Assembly (NCBI GenBank): GCA_938005655.1
Contig: CALLNA010000291.1
Span: forward strand, 1 to 6,913
Direction of reading: 5' to 3'
Source: an uncultured Novosphingobium sp.
GTDB lineage: Bacteria > Pseudomonadota > Alphaproteobacteria > Sphingomonadales > Sphingomonadaceae
DNA: 6,913 bases
Part shown: positions 1 to 6,560 of the stretch, one piece after another
Position numbering within the stretch: the first letter of the stretch is position 1
Layout of the letters: the number at the start of each line of letters is the position of its first letter
Notes under the pieces: generated by a model
Told to the model about the DNA's origin: nothing
Database searches by the model: none
What the model saw: only the letters and a program-made list of their open reading frames with translations
Translations under genes and position numbers: made by a program

Positions 1-53
1 GCGCCGGCCTGTCACGCCGGAGGTCGCGGGTTCGAGCCCCGTCACTCGCGCCA
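1..53 (+). tRNA. tRNA-Asp (GUC anticodon), 5' end cut by window start
   Basis: This is the 3' part of a tRNA gene. The anticodon stem CCGGC/GCCGG encloses the loop CTGTCAC, whose central GTC is the aspartate anticodon. The T arm (GCGGG, TTCGAGC, CCCGT) follows, then the acceptor 3' strand CACTCGC, discriminator G and an encoded CCA at 51-53. A G discriminator is typical of tRNA-Asp. The 5' acceptor strand and D arm, about 24 bases, lie outside the window. It converges on the leftward DUF2842 gene, whose stop codon lies only 7 bases away. Confidence 0.95.
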
Positions 54-60
54 TGCGCCT

Positions 61-288
61 TCAGGCGCGGCGCCAGCGCCCGGTCTCCATCCAGCGCAGC
101 ACCCCGCCGAGCGGCAGGATCCAGACGATGCCCGTCACCACGTAGATCGGCAGCTGGGCGAGCACGTGCAGCTGCCCGATCCAGTGCGAGAAGCTCGCCA
201 CCAGGACGATCCACGCCAGAATCCAGGCGACGATGCCCAGTGCGCCCGCCGGCTTGCGCCAGCTCGGCGCTACGCCCCCGCGTGCCAT
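61..288 (-). CDS. DUF2842 family small inner-membrane protein
   Basis: A 75-residue protein of unknown function. It has a short basic N-terminus (residues 1-13), a first hydrophobic segment (about 16-37), a short loop, and a second hydrophobic segment (about 47-64) ending in the motif WILPLGGVLRWMETGRW. The tryptophan-rich second helix followed by LRWM matches DUF2842, a family of small two-helix membrane proteins in alphaproteobacteria. The ATG chosen gives the family's usual length; the frame stays open far upstream only because it shadows the cyclo-ligase gene. The gene starts 19 bases inside the end of the cyclo-ligase gene, so it is probably translated by coupling from the same mRNA. The role is unknown. 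The membrane location is inferred from hydrophobicity. Confidence 0.85.
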   Translation of the reverse strand: MARGGVAPSWRKPAGALGIVAWILAWIVLVASFSHWIGQLHVLAQLPIYVVTGIVWILPLGGVLRWMETGRWRRA

Positions 289-821
289 GTCATGCCTTTC
301 TCGGTTATCACGGCCTGGAGCGGCACGTCCCAGATGTCGGAGGGGACGGCCGGCACTTCCTGCATCGCCCAGGCGACGCCGACGCGCCAGGCATCGGGAT
401 AGCGGGCAAAGGCGCGGTCGTAATGCGCGGCGCCCTGGCCGAGGCGATTGAGGCGCGCGTCGAAACCGACAAGGGGCGTCAGGATCACGTCGGGCGCCAC
501 TTCCGGGCTGTCGGCGCGTGGCTGGCGCAGGCCGAACGGGCCGTCGGCCAGGGGCTCGCCCATCCGCCATGCCAGGAACCGGATCGGCGCGGCGCGATCG
601 ACGACGAAGGGGAGGGCGAGCGCGCAACCCTTCTCCGCGGCGGCGGCGGCGAGCTGGGTGGGGTCGGCTTCGCTGCCGATGGCGACATAGGTGGCGACGG
701 TGGCCCCGGCGGCCAGGCGATCGACGAACGCCTCGGGCGCGAGGATCGCTTCGCTGGCTTCGATGGCGAAGGCGTCGCGCTCGGCGCGGAGCTGTGCCCG
801 CAGGGCTAGCTTGTCGATCAT
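270..821 (-). CDS. 5-formyltetrahydrofolate cyclo-ligase (MTHFS / YgfA family)
   Basis: A 183-residue cytosolic enzyme that converts 5-formyl-THF to 5,10-methenyl-THF using ATP, returning the stored folate to one-carbon metabolism. The family's hallmark lies at residues 119-136: GFD, then RLGQGAAHYDR, equivalent to the usual GFD..G.RLG.G.GYYDR. The substrate/phosphate-binding segment TYVAIGSEAD (44-53) and the PFVVDRA and FLAWRMGEPL strands (71-91) are also recognisable. The length is normal for the family. The start ATG at 821 aligns with the family N-terminus, although the upstream ribosome-binding site is weak. The family's FGI.EP-type segment here reads FGLRQP (96-101), a mild change. It lies downstream of zapA and the probable 6S RNA, the same neighbourhood as ygfA in many proteobacteria, and the DUF2842 gene overlaps its end. 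Confidence 0.93.
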   Translation of the reverse strand: MIDKLALRAQLRAERDAFAIEASEAILAPEAFVDRLAAGATVATYVAIGSEADPTQLAAAAAEKGCALALPFVVDRAAPIRFLAWRMGEPLADGPFGLRQPRADSPEVAPDVILTPLVGFDARLNRLGQGAAHYDRAFARYPDAWRVGVAWAMQEVPAVPSDIWDVPLQAVITEKGMTWHAGA

Positions 822-844
822 GCCACGCTTCTAGGGGAGCGGTG

Positions 845-1036
845 GCGGGACCGCCATGGCCGTTTGCCAGAATATCCACTGACGCCCGTTACGTCAGGTG
901 GGGACCATATGCCGCGGACCAGGATCCGCACAGGGACAGCCCCCATGGATGATGAATAGCCTCAGGGATAATTGCTATGGCTCGTACCGGGCAGTGCCCG
1001 CCATGGACGGATGTAGGGGCTTGAAGGCGCTCCCGC
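845..1036 (-). ncRNA. ssrS: probable 6S RNA (SsrS), global regulator of RNA polymerase
   Basis: There is no credible gene between zapA and the cyclo-ligase gene (822-1091), and this gap is where 6S RNA lies in many proteobacteria. Read leftward, a rod-like fold of about 192 nt is possible. The closing stem pairs 1036-1026 (GCGGGAGCGCC) with 855-845 (GGCGGTCCCGC), 10 of 11 pairs. Next comes a large asymmetric bubble (about 29 and 21 nt). A second stem pairs 996-983 (CACTGCCCGGTACG) with 893-877 (13 pairs, one mismatch, a 3-nt bulge). The tip hairpin is 929-925 with 918-914. Length, central bubble and synteny all fit 6S RNA, which sequesters the housekeeping holoenzyme by mimicking an open promoter. 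The ends are approximate. The identification rests on synteny and hand folding, not a covariance search. No clear promoter or U-tract terminator was seen. Confidence 0.55.
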
Positions 1037-1091
1037 AACTACCCTCCTTGCGCCAGCGCCGCGAAAGCCGGGGGCGACGGAGGCACGAGGC

Positions 1092-1394
1092 CTATGCCTC
1101 GCTTGCATCCTCTTCGAGCGCCGCGGCAACGGCTTCCAGCCGATCGGCGATGCGCTCCAGCAGGACCGGCGAGACGCCCTCCGGCGGATTGCGTTCGGTC
1201 TCGTCGAGCAGGTCGGCGAGGATCAGCGCGAGATAGACGAGCGTGCGCTCGGCGTTCAGGCCGCCCGACGCGCGCAGGGCGGTGTCGGCATGGCGTTGCA
1301 GGATCGCTTCGAGGTGGCGAATATGCCCTTCGTCGCCTTCGCGGGTGGCGACCGAATAGCTGCGGCCCGCGACGGAGATGTCGATATCCGCCAT
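1092..1394 (-). CDS. zapA: Cell division protein ZapA
   Basis: A 100-residue cytoplasmic Z-ring-associated protein that cross-links FtsZ protofilaments at midcell. The N-terminal globular part begins with the family pattern DISVAGRSYSV (4-14), then DEGHIRHLEAIL (21-32), followed by a long helix with LVYLALILADLLDE (52-65) and a charged, alanine-rich coiled-coil tail. Length and layout are typical of alphaproteobacterial ZapA. Its ATG shares one base with the TGA of the upstream small gene (TGATG), indicating translational coupling, and a purine-rich GGAGCAGGA precedes it. A 6-bp hairpin with a 4-base loop (1086-1101) spans the stop codon but lacks a T-run. The probable 6S RNA and folate cyclo-ligase gene follow on the same strand. 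Confidence 0.88.
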   Translation of the reverse strand: MADIDISVAGRSYSVATREGDEGHIRHLEAILQRHADTALRASGGLNAERTLVYLALILADLLDETERNPPEGVSPVLLERIADRLEAVAAALEEDASEA

Positions 1395-1579
1395 CAGTCC
1401 TGCTCCGCCCCGGCTTCGCGCGCGATCAGCGCGTCGAGCGAACTCACCGCATCCTCGATGCGGGCGCGCAGCTTGGCGTGGCGCTGGGTGATCCGTTCGC
1501 AGGCATAGGCCCGCGCTGCGGCGGCTTTCTCGATGCGGACGAGGGCCTGTTCGATACGATCGGCGGGCGTACTTGCCAT
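1394..1579 (-). CDS. Small coiled-coil protein upstream of ZapA (ZauP-like)
   Basis: A 61-residue protein that is almost entirely predicted helix: heptad-like spacing of I/L/V/A with many Arg, Glu and Lys from residue 7 to about 54 and no proline after residue 5. It directly precedes zapA with a one-base stop/start overlap. In Caulobacter a coiled-coil partner encoded just upstream of ZapA (ZauP, 'ZapA upstream protein') works with ZapA to tighten the FtsZ ring. Position and character suggest the same role here, but this protein is short and low in sequence complexity, so homology is inferred from context. The ATG at 1579 is preferred; an in-frame GTG 18 bases upstream (1597) is possible. The frame is open far beyond that only as an antisense shadow of tkt. 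Confidence 0.65.
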   Translation of the reverse strand: MASTPADRIEQALVRIEKAAAARAYACERITQRHAKLRARIEDAVSSLDALIAREAGAEQD

Positions 1580-1765
1580 GCCGCAAGCGTTACGCACCCC
1601 ATCCGAACCTAGCAACCCCTGAATGGCAACGCCTGCCGGGCGGGTTCGACGAGGCGGACCGGAGCCGCGCCGGCCCGAGTCCGCCCGCCCTTCGGGATGT
1701 CGAGGCGGTTGACGTGGCGGTCCAAGGTGACCAAAGGCGTCCGCGCCAGCATCAGGGGACTCCAA
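1580..1765. promoter_or_regulatory. Divergent intergenic region between the zapA cluster and the tkt operon
   Basis: This gap of about 190 bases should hold promoters for both the leftward zapA cluster and the rightward tkt-gap-pgk operon. I see no convincing consensus pair. The best rightward candidate is a TTGACG at 1709-1714, but no good -10 element follows at 16-18 bases. A Shine-Dalgarno-like AGGGGA at 1754-1759 lies 6 bases before a GTG at 1766 and decides the tkt start. A GANTC site (the alphaproteobacterial CcrM methylation target) lies at 1758-1762, between the ribosome-binding site and the start codon. Nothing else is recognisable. Confidence 0.5.
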
Positions 1766-3730
1766 GTGACCGCAAGCTTCGCCGATTGCGCCAATGCCAT
1801 CCGGGCATTGTCGATGGACGCCGTGGAGGCGGCCAATTCGGGGCATCCCGGCATGCCGATGGGCATGGCCGACGTGGCCACGGTGCTGTTCCAGGAGTAT
1901 CTGAAGTTCGATCCGGCCGACCCGAAATGGGCGGACCGCGATCGTTTCGTGCTTTCGGCCGGGCACGGCTCGATGCTGCTCTATTCGACGCTCTATCTCG
2001 CCGGCTATGCGCAGCCGACGCTGCAGGACATTCGCGACTTCCGCCAGATCGGCAGCCCCTGCGCCGGCCATCCCGAGAATTTCGAGCTGCCGGGCGTGGA
2101 ATGCACTACCGGCCCGCTCGGCCAGGGCTTTGCGATGGCGGTCGGCATGGCCGCTGCCGAGCGGCATTTGAACGCCATCTATGGCGACGGCCTGGTCGAT
2201 CACCGCACCTGGGTGATCGCCGGCGACGGCTGCCTGATGGAAGGCATCAACCACGAGGCGGTCGGTCTTGCCGGGCATCTGAAGCTCGGCAAGCTGATCG
2301 TGCTGTGGGACGACAACAAGATCACGATCGACGGCGCGGTCTCGCTCTCGTCGAGCGAGGACATTCCCGCGCGCTACCGTGCCTCGGGCTGGCAGGTCGT
2401 CGAATGCGACGGCCATGACCGGGCGGACATTGCCCGCGCGATCGACGAAGCGCTTGCCAGCGCGCTGCCCTCGCTCGTCCAGTGTCGCACGGTGATCGGC
2501 AAGGGCGCGCCCAACAAGCAGGGCTCGTCCAAGGTGCACGGATCGCCGCTGGGCGCGGACGAAGTCGCCGCTGCCCGGCAGGCGCTGGGCTGGAACCACC
2601 CGGCCTTCGAGATTCCGGGCGATATCCGCGAGACTTGGCTGGCGGCGGGCAAGCGCGGCGCCGTGCCGCACGCCGCGTGGAAGCAGCGCCTCGCGGCGCA
2701 TGAGGATCGCGCCGAGTTCGAGCGCCGCATGCGCGGCGAACTGCCGGCCTGGTTCTCGATGGCCGACCATATCCAGGGCCTGTTGGCCGCGCCGCAGAAG
2801 GTCGCGACCCGCAAGGCGAGCGAAATGGCGCTCGAGGCGATCAACGCGCAGATCCCCGACACCGTCGGCGGCTCGGCCGACCTGACCGGTTCGAACAACA
2901 CGCTGACCAAGGGCCTGGGCACGTTCGGCGCGGACAACTACGCCAGCCGCTACGTCTATTACGGCATCCGCGAGTTCGGCATGGCCGCGGCGATGAACGG
3001 CATGGCGCTGCACGGCGGGGTGATCCCCTACGGCGGCACCTTCCTGGTCTTCTCCGACTATTGCCGCAACGCGATCCGCCTCTCGGCGCTCCAGCGGGCG
3101 CGGGTGGTCTATGTCCTGACCCACGATTCGATCGGCCTCGGCGAGGACGGCCCGACCCACCAGCCGGTCGAGCACGTCATGTCGCTGCGGATGATCCCGA
3201 ACCTCAACGTGTTCCGCCCGGCAGACATCATCGAGACGGCCGAGTGCTGGAACCTCGCGCTCCAGGAGTCGGCCCGGCCCTCCGTCCTCGCGCTGACCCG
3301 GCAGAACCTGCCGCAGCTCCGCACCGTCGAGGGCGGCGCCAACCTCAGCGCCAAGGGCGCCTACCGCCTCAAGGCGGCCGAGGCCGCCCGCAAGGTCGTG
3401 CTGCTCGCCACCGGCTCGGAAGTCGAGCTGGCGGTGAACGTCGCCACGGCGCTCGAAGCGCAGGGCATCGGCGCCGACGTCGTCTCGATGCCCTCGTGGG
3501 AGCTGTTCGAGGCGCAGGGCGCGGCCTATCGCGCCGAGCTGCTGCCGGCCGACGCCCTCAAGGTCTCGATCGAGGCCGGCGTCACGCTCGGCTGGCAGAA
3601 GTACGTCGGCGACGGCCTGACCATCGGCCTCGACCGCTTCGGCGCATCCGCCCCGGCGGAGGTGCTGTTCGAGCATTTCGGTTTTTCCGTGGAGAAGATC
3701 GTCCCGCAGATCGTGGACCGTCTCAACTAA
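1766..3730 (+). CDS. tkt: Transketolase
   Basis: A 654-residue thiamine-diphosphate enzyme that moves two-carbon ketol units between sugar phosphates in the non-oxidative pentose phosphate pathway. It has the three usual domains: PP (about 1-320), Pyr (about 345-520) and a C-terminal domain. Visible key sites are SGHPG (25-29), the SAGHGSMLLYS histidine, AGHPE, the ThDP/metal motif GDGCLMEG (153-160) with the downstream DDN, REFGM with catalytic Glu403, and HDSIGLGEDGPTHQP starting at His453. All expected catalytic histidines are present. The GTG start at 1766 is chosen because AGGGGA lies 6 bases upstream and TASFADCANAIRALSMDAV matches the usual family beginning. The in-frame ATG at 1697 would add 23 residues unlike the family. 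It is the first gene of a tkt-gap-pgk operon, 19 bases before gap. Confidence 0.96.
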   Translation: MTASFADCANAIRALSMDAVEAANSGHPGMPMGMADVATVLFQEYLKFDPADPKWADRDRFVLSAGHGSMLLYSTLYLAGYAQPTLQDIRDFRQIGSPCAGHPENFELPGVECTTGPLGQGFAMAVGMAAAERHLNAIYGDGLVDHRTWVIAGDGCLMEGINHEAVGLAGHLKLGKLIVLWDDNKITIDGAVSLSSSEDIPARYRASGWQVVECDGHDRADIARAIDEALASALPSLVQCRTVIGKGAPNKQGSSKVHGSPLGADEVAAARQALGWNHPAFEIPGDIRETWLAAGKRGAVPHAAWKQRLAAHEDRAEFERRMRGELPAWFSMADHIQGLLAAPQKVATRKASEMALEAINAQIPDTVGGSADLTGSNNTLTKGLGTFGADNYASRYVYYGIREFGMAAAMNGMALHGGVIPYGGTFLVFSDYCRNAIRLSALQRARVVYVLTHDSIGLGEDGPTHQPVEHVMSLRMIPNLNVFRPADIIETAECWNLALQESARPSVLALTRQNLPQLRTVEGGANLSAKGAYRLKAAEAARKVVLLATGSEVELAVNVATALEAQGIGADVVSMPSWELFEAQGAAYRAELLPADALKVSIEAGVTLGWQKYVGDGLTIGLDRFGASAPAEVLFEHFGFSVEKIVPQIVDRLN

Positions 3731-3749
3731 GCAGCAGGAGTTTTTGAAC

Positions 3750-4757
3750 ATGGCGACCAAGGTTGCGATCAACGGTTTCGGACGCATCGGGCGCAACGTG
3801 GCCCGCGCCATCCTCGAGCGGACCGATCACGACCTCGAGCTGGTGTCGATCAACGACCTGGCCGACGCCCGGGCCAACGCCCGCCTGCTCCAGCACGATT
3901 CGGTCCACGGCAAGTTCTCCGGGACGGTCGAGGTCGACGGCAACGACCTGATCATCAACGGCAAGCGCATCCACGTCACTGCCGAGCGCGACCCGGCCAA
4001 GCTGCCGCACAAGGCCAACGGCATCGACATTGCGCTGGAGTGCACCGGCTTCTTCACCAACCGCGCGGGCGGCCAGGCCCACCTCGACGCGGGCGCCAAG
4101 CGCGTGCTGATCTCGGCCCCGGCCAAGGAAGTCGACCTCACCGTCGTCTTCGGCGTCAACGACGACAAGCTGACGCCCGAGCACAAGATCGTCTCGAACG
4201 CCTCGTGCACCACCAACTGCCTCGCGCCCTTCGCCAAGGTCCTGCATGAGGCGATCGGCATCGAGCGCGGCCTGATGACCACCATCCACTCCTACACCGG
4301 TGACCAGCCGACGCTCGATACCATGCACAAGGATCTATACCGGGCCCGCGCTGCCGCGCTCAGCCAGATCCCGACCTCGACCGGCGCCGCCAAGGCCATC
4401 GGCCTCGTGCTGCCCGAACTGAAGGGCAAGCTGGACGGCTCGTCGATCCGCGTGCCGACCCCGAACGTCTCGGTCGTCGACCTGACCTTCACCCCGTCGC
4501 GCGACACGACCAAGGACGAGGTCAACGCCCTGCTCAAGGCGGCCGCCGAAGGCCCGCTCAAGGGCGTGCTCGGCTATACCGAGGAGCCGCTGGTCTCGAT
4601 CGACTTCAACCACGATGCCCACAGCTCGACGATCGACAGCCTGGAGACCGCCGTGCTCGACGGCAAGCTGGTCCGCGTCCTCTCGTGGTACGACAACGAG
4701 TGGGGCTTCTCGAACCGCATGATCGACACGGCCGGCGCGATCGCCAAGCTGATCTGA
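3750..4757 (+). CDS. gap: Glyceraldehyde-3-phosphate dehydrogenase, type I
   Basis: A 335-residue phosphorylating dehydrogenase that interconverts glyceraldehyde-3-phosphate and 1,3-bisphosphoglycerate, the substrate of the pgk product encoded next. The N-terminal Rossmann fold starts with NGFGRIGRN (8-16). Asn35-Asp36 (SINDLAD), at the end of the second strand, favours NAD+. The active-site motif SNASCTTNC carries catalytic Cys153, and His180 sits in TIHSYTGDQ. The segments PTSTGAAKA and the C-terminal SWYDNEWGFSNRM are typical. The ATG at 3750 is preferred over the in-frame TTG at 3744 because GCAGGAG (3734-3740) is 9 bases upstream and the protein then begins like the family. The gene is intact and of normal length. 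A strong hairpin follows it before pgk. Confidence 0.97.
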   Translation: MATKVAINGFGRIGRNVARAILERTDHDLELVSINDLADARANARLLQHDSVHGKFSGTVEVDGNDLIINGKRIHVTAERDPAKLPHKANGIDIALECTGFFTNRAGGQAHLDAGAKRVLISAPAKEVDLTVVFGVNDDKLTPEHKIVSNASCTTNCLAPFAKVLHEAIGIERGLMTTIHSYTGDQPTLDTMHKDLYRARAAALSQIPTSTGAAKAIGLVLPELKGKLDGSSIRVPTPNVSVVDLTFTPSRDTTKDEVNALLKAAAEGPLKGVLGYTEEPLVSIDFNHDAHSSTIDSLETAVLDGKLVRVLSWYDNEWGFSNRMIDTAGAIAKLI

Positions 4758-4765
4758 CGAAATCC

Positions 4766-4795
4766 TCCCCTCCCGCGTCCCGGCGCGGGAGGGGA
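4766..4795 (+). repeat. Perfect 12-bp inverted repeat (hairpin) between gap and pgk
   Basis: Arms 4766-4777 (TCCCCTCCCGCG) and 4784-4795 (CGCGGGAGGGGA) are perfectly complementary around the 6-base loop TCCCGG. In RNA this is a very stable G/C stem. It starts 9 bases after the gap stop and ends 3 bases before the pgk ribosome-binding site GGAG (4799-4802). No T-run follows, so it is not a classical terminator. More likely roles are protection or processing of the gap mRNA, or damping of read-through into pgk. C-rich/G-rich intergenic palindromes of this type are often dispersed repeats in sphingomonad genomes, but that cannot be checked here. Confidence 0.75.
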
Positions 4796-4808
4796 CCCGG
4801 AGTTACCC

Positions 4809-5992
<1,184 letters not shown>

Positions 5993-5996
5993 GGCT

Positions 5997-6464
5997 TCAG
6001 GCGGCCCGCGACGCGAGGCGGCGCCAGTTCTCGATCTTCATGCTGGAGAGGTATTGCGCCTGCATTTCGGCCGTGAGCACCTCGACCATCTGGCGGCCTT
6101 CGATCCACAGCTCGATCACCCCGAACATGCCGCCGCGCAGGCGGTACTTGGCGGGCCAGCCTTCGCGCGCGGCGATGGCGAGGACGGCGGCCTGGTCGAG
6201 GCCGGTCGCGAGCGCGGCATGGGTCGCGGTCAGGCTCTCGACGCCCGTCGCCTCGCCCACCGCGTCGGCGTCGCCATCGGCTTCGCGCAGCACGGTGTCG
6301 ATCGGATAGACCTCCAGCGTGGTCCCGCGCTCGTCGCCGGCATGGGCGATCCAGCTTCCGGTGGCGACCGGCGGGAAGGGGAAGGCCTCTCCGCCCCACA
6401 ACTCGGCGACGACCTGGGCGACATGGCGCGGATCGCGGGCGGCGATGGAGAGATGGAACAGCAT
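5997..6464 (-). CDS. Uncharacterised protein, probable VOC/glyoxalase-like fold
   Basis: A 155-residue soluble protein, function unknown. It appears to have two similar halves: residues 2-54 (FHLSIAARD, a helix, then GSWIAHAGDERGTTLEVYP) and residues 80-131 (ATHAALATG, a helix, then FGVIELWIEGRQMVEVL). Each half reads as strand-helix-strand-strand-strand, the paired module of the vicinal-oxygen-chelate superfamily. His4, Glu51, His82 and Glu128 fall where metal ligands lie in many members; this is a fold guess, not an identified enzyme. The ATG at 6464 has a strong AGGAAGGAG ribosome-binding site, with the GGAG 6 bases upstream. Its stop lies 4 bases from the pgk stop, so the genes converge with no room for a terminator. 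It is divergent from a TetR-type regulator that probably controls it. Confidence 0.7.
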   Translation of the reverse strand: MLFHLSIAARDPRHVAQVVAELWGGEAFPFPPVATGSWIAHAGDERGTTLEVYPIDTVLREADGDADAVGEATGVESLTATHAALATGLDQAAVLAIAAREGWPAKYRLRGGMFGVIELWIEGRQMVEVLTAEMQAQYLSSMKIENWRRLASRAA

Positions 6465-6490
6465 GGCGAATCTCCTTCCTGATGGGGAGT

Positions 6491-6518
6491 TCGATAAATA
6501 TGGCACGATTTGTGTCAA
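6491..6518 (-). promoter_or_regulatory. Putative promoter of the VOC-like gene
   Basis: On the leftward strand a perfect -35 TTGACA (6518-6513) is followed after 16 bases by TATCGA (6496-6491), a weak -10. Transcription would begin near 6484, leaving a leader of about 20 bases that contains the AGGAAGGAG ribosome-binding site. The -35 overlaps the inner half of operator box 1, so a bound repressor should block polymerase. This is inferred from sequence only, and the -10 match is poor. Confidence 0.4.
6501..6517. promoter_or_regulatory. Operator box 1, 17-bp imperfect palindrome
   Basis: The box reads TGGCACGATTTGTGTCA. Half-sites TGGCAC and GTGTCA flank a 5-base centre, with one mismatch between halves. 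Box 2 (6527-6543) is the same consensus, TGRCACGATWTGTGYCA. The size and twofold symmetry are typical of TetR-family operators, and a TetR-family gene lies just to the right. It overlaps the proposed -35 of the leftward promoter. Confidence 0.7.
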
Positions 6519-6525
6519 TATAAAT

Positions 6526-6554
6526 TTGACACGATATGTGCCATTTTTTATGAG
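6526..6554 (+). promoter_or_regulatory. Putative promoter of the TetR-family gene, possibly leaderless
   Basis: A perfect TTGACA (6526-6531) is followed after 17 bases by TATGAG (6549-6554). A start 6-8 bases downstream would fall at or just before the ATG at 6561, implying a leaderless or nearly leaderless mRNA. The -35 lies in operator box 2, which predicts autorepression. If transcription starts elsewhere, the TGAGG at 6551-6555 could serve as ribosome-binding site instead. Confidence 0.4.
6527..6543. promoter_or_regulatory. Operator box 2, 17-bp imperfect palindrome
   Basis: The box reads TGACACGATATGTGCCA. It matches box 1 at 14 of 17 positions in the same orientation, and the pair also forms one larger mirror arrangement: ATGGCAC and GTGTCAA on the left match TTGACAC and GTGCCAT on the right. 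Box centres are 26 bp apart. The A/T-rich TATAAAT lies between them. It is the likely binding site for the adjacent TetR-family protein. Confidence 0.7.
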
Positions 6555-6560
6555 GCCGTC

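Noticed and set aside
240..809. A 189-codon open frame on the + strand opposite the cyclo-ligase gene
   Set aside because: The opposite strand encodes a clear 5-formyl-THF cyclo-ligase. This frame is Gly/Asp/Glu-rich shadow sequence.
1086..1101. A 6-bp hairpin (CGAGGC, CTAT, GCCTCG) at the zapA stop codon as a terminator
   Set aside because: The stem is short and no T-run follows in either direction, so a terminator call is not supported.
898..1236. A + strand frame of 112 codons across the zapA-cyclo-ligase gap
   Set aside because: It runs into zapA antisense, has no recognisable domain, and covers the region with better evidence for a structured RNA on the other strand.
1697..1765. Starting transketolase at the upstream ATG 1697
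   Set aside because: The extra 23 residues are not family-like. The GTG at 1766 has a good AGGGGA 6 bases upstream and gives the usual N-terminus.
1394..3811. An 805-codon open frame on the - strand opposite tkt and the start of gap
   Set aside because: It is a mirror of the strongly G/C-ending codons of tkt. Its translation is Arg/Gly/Ala/Asp/His-rich without domain character. Only its last 61 codons, outside tkt, make a credible protein.
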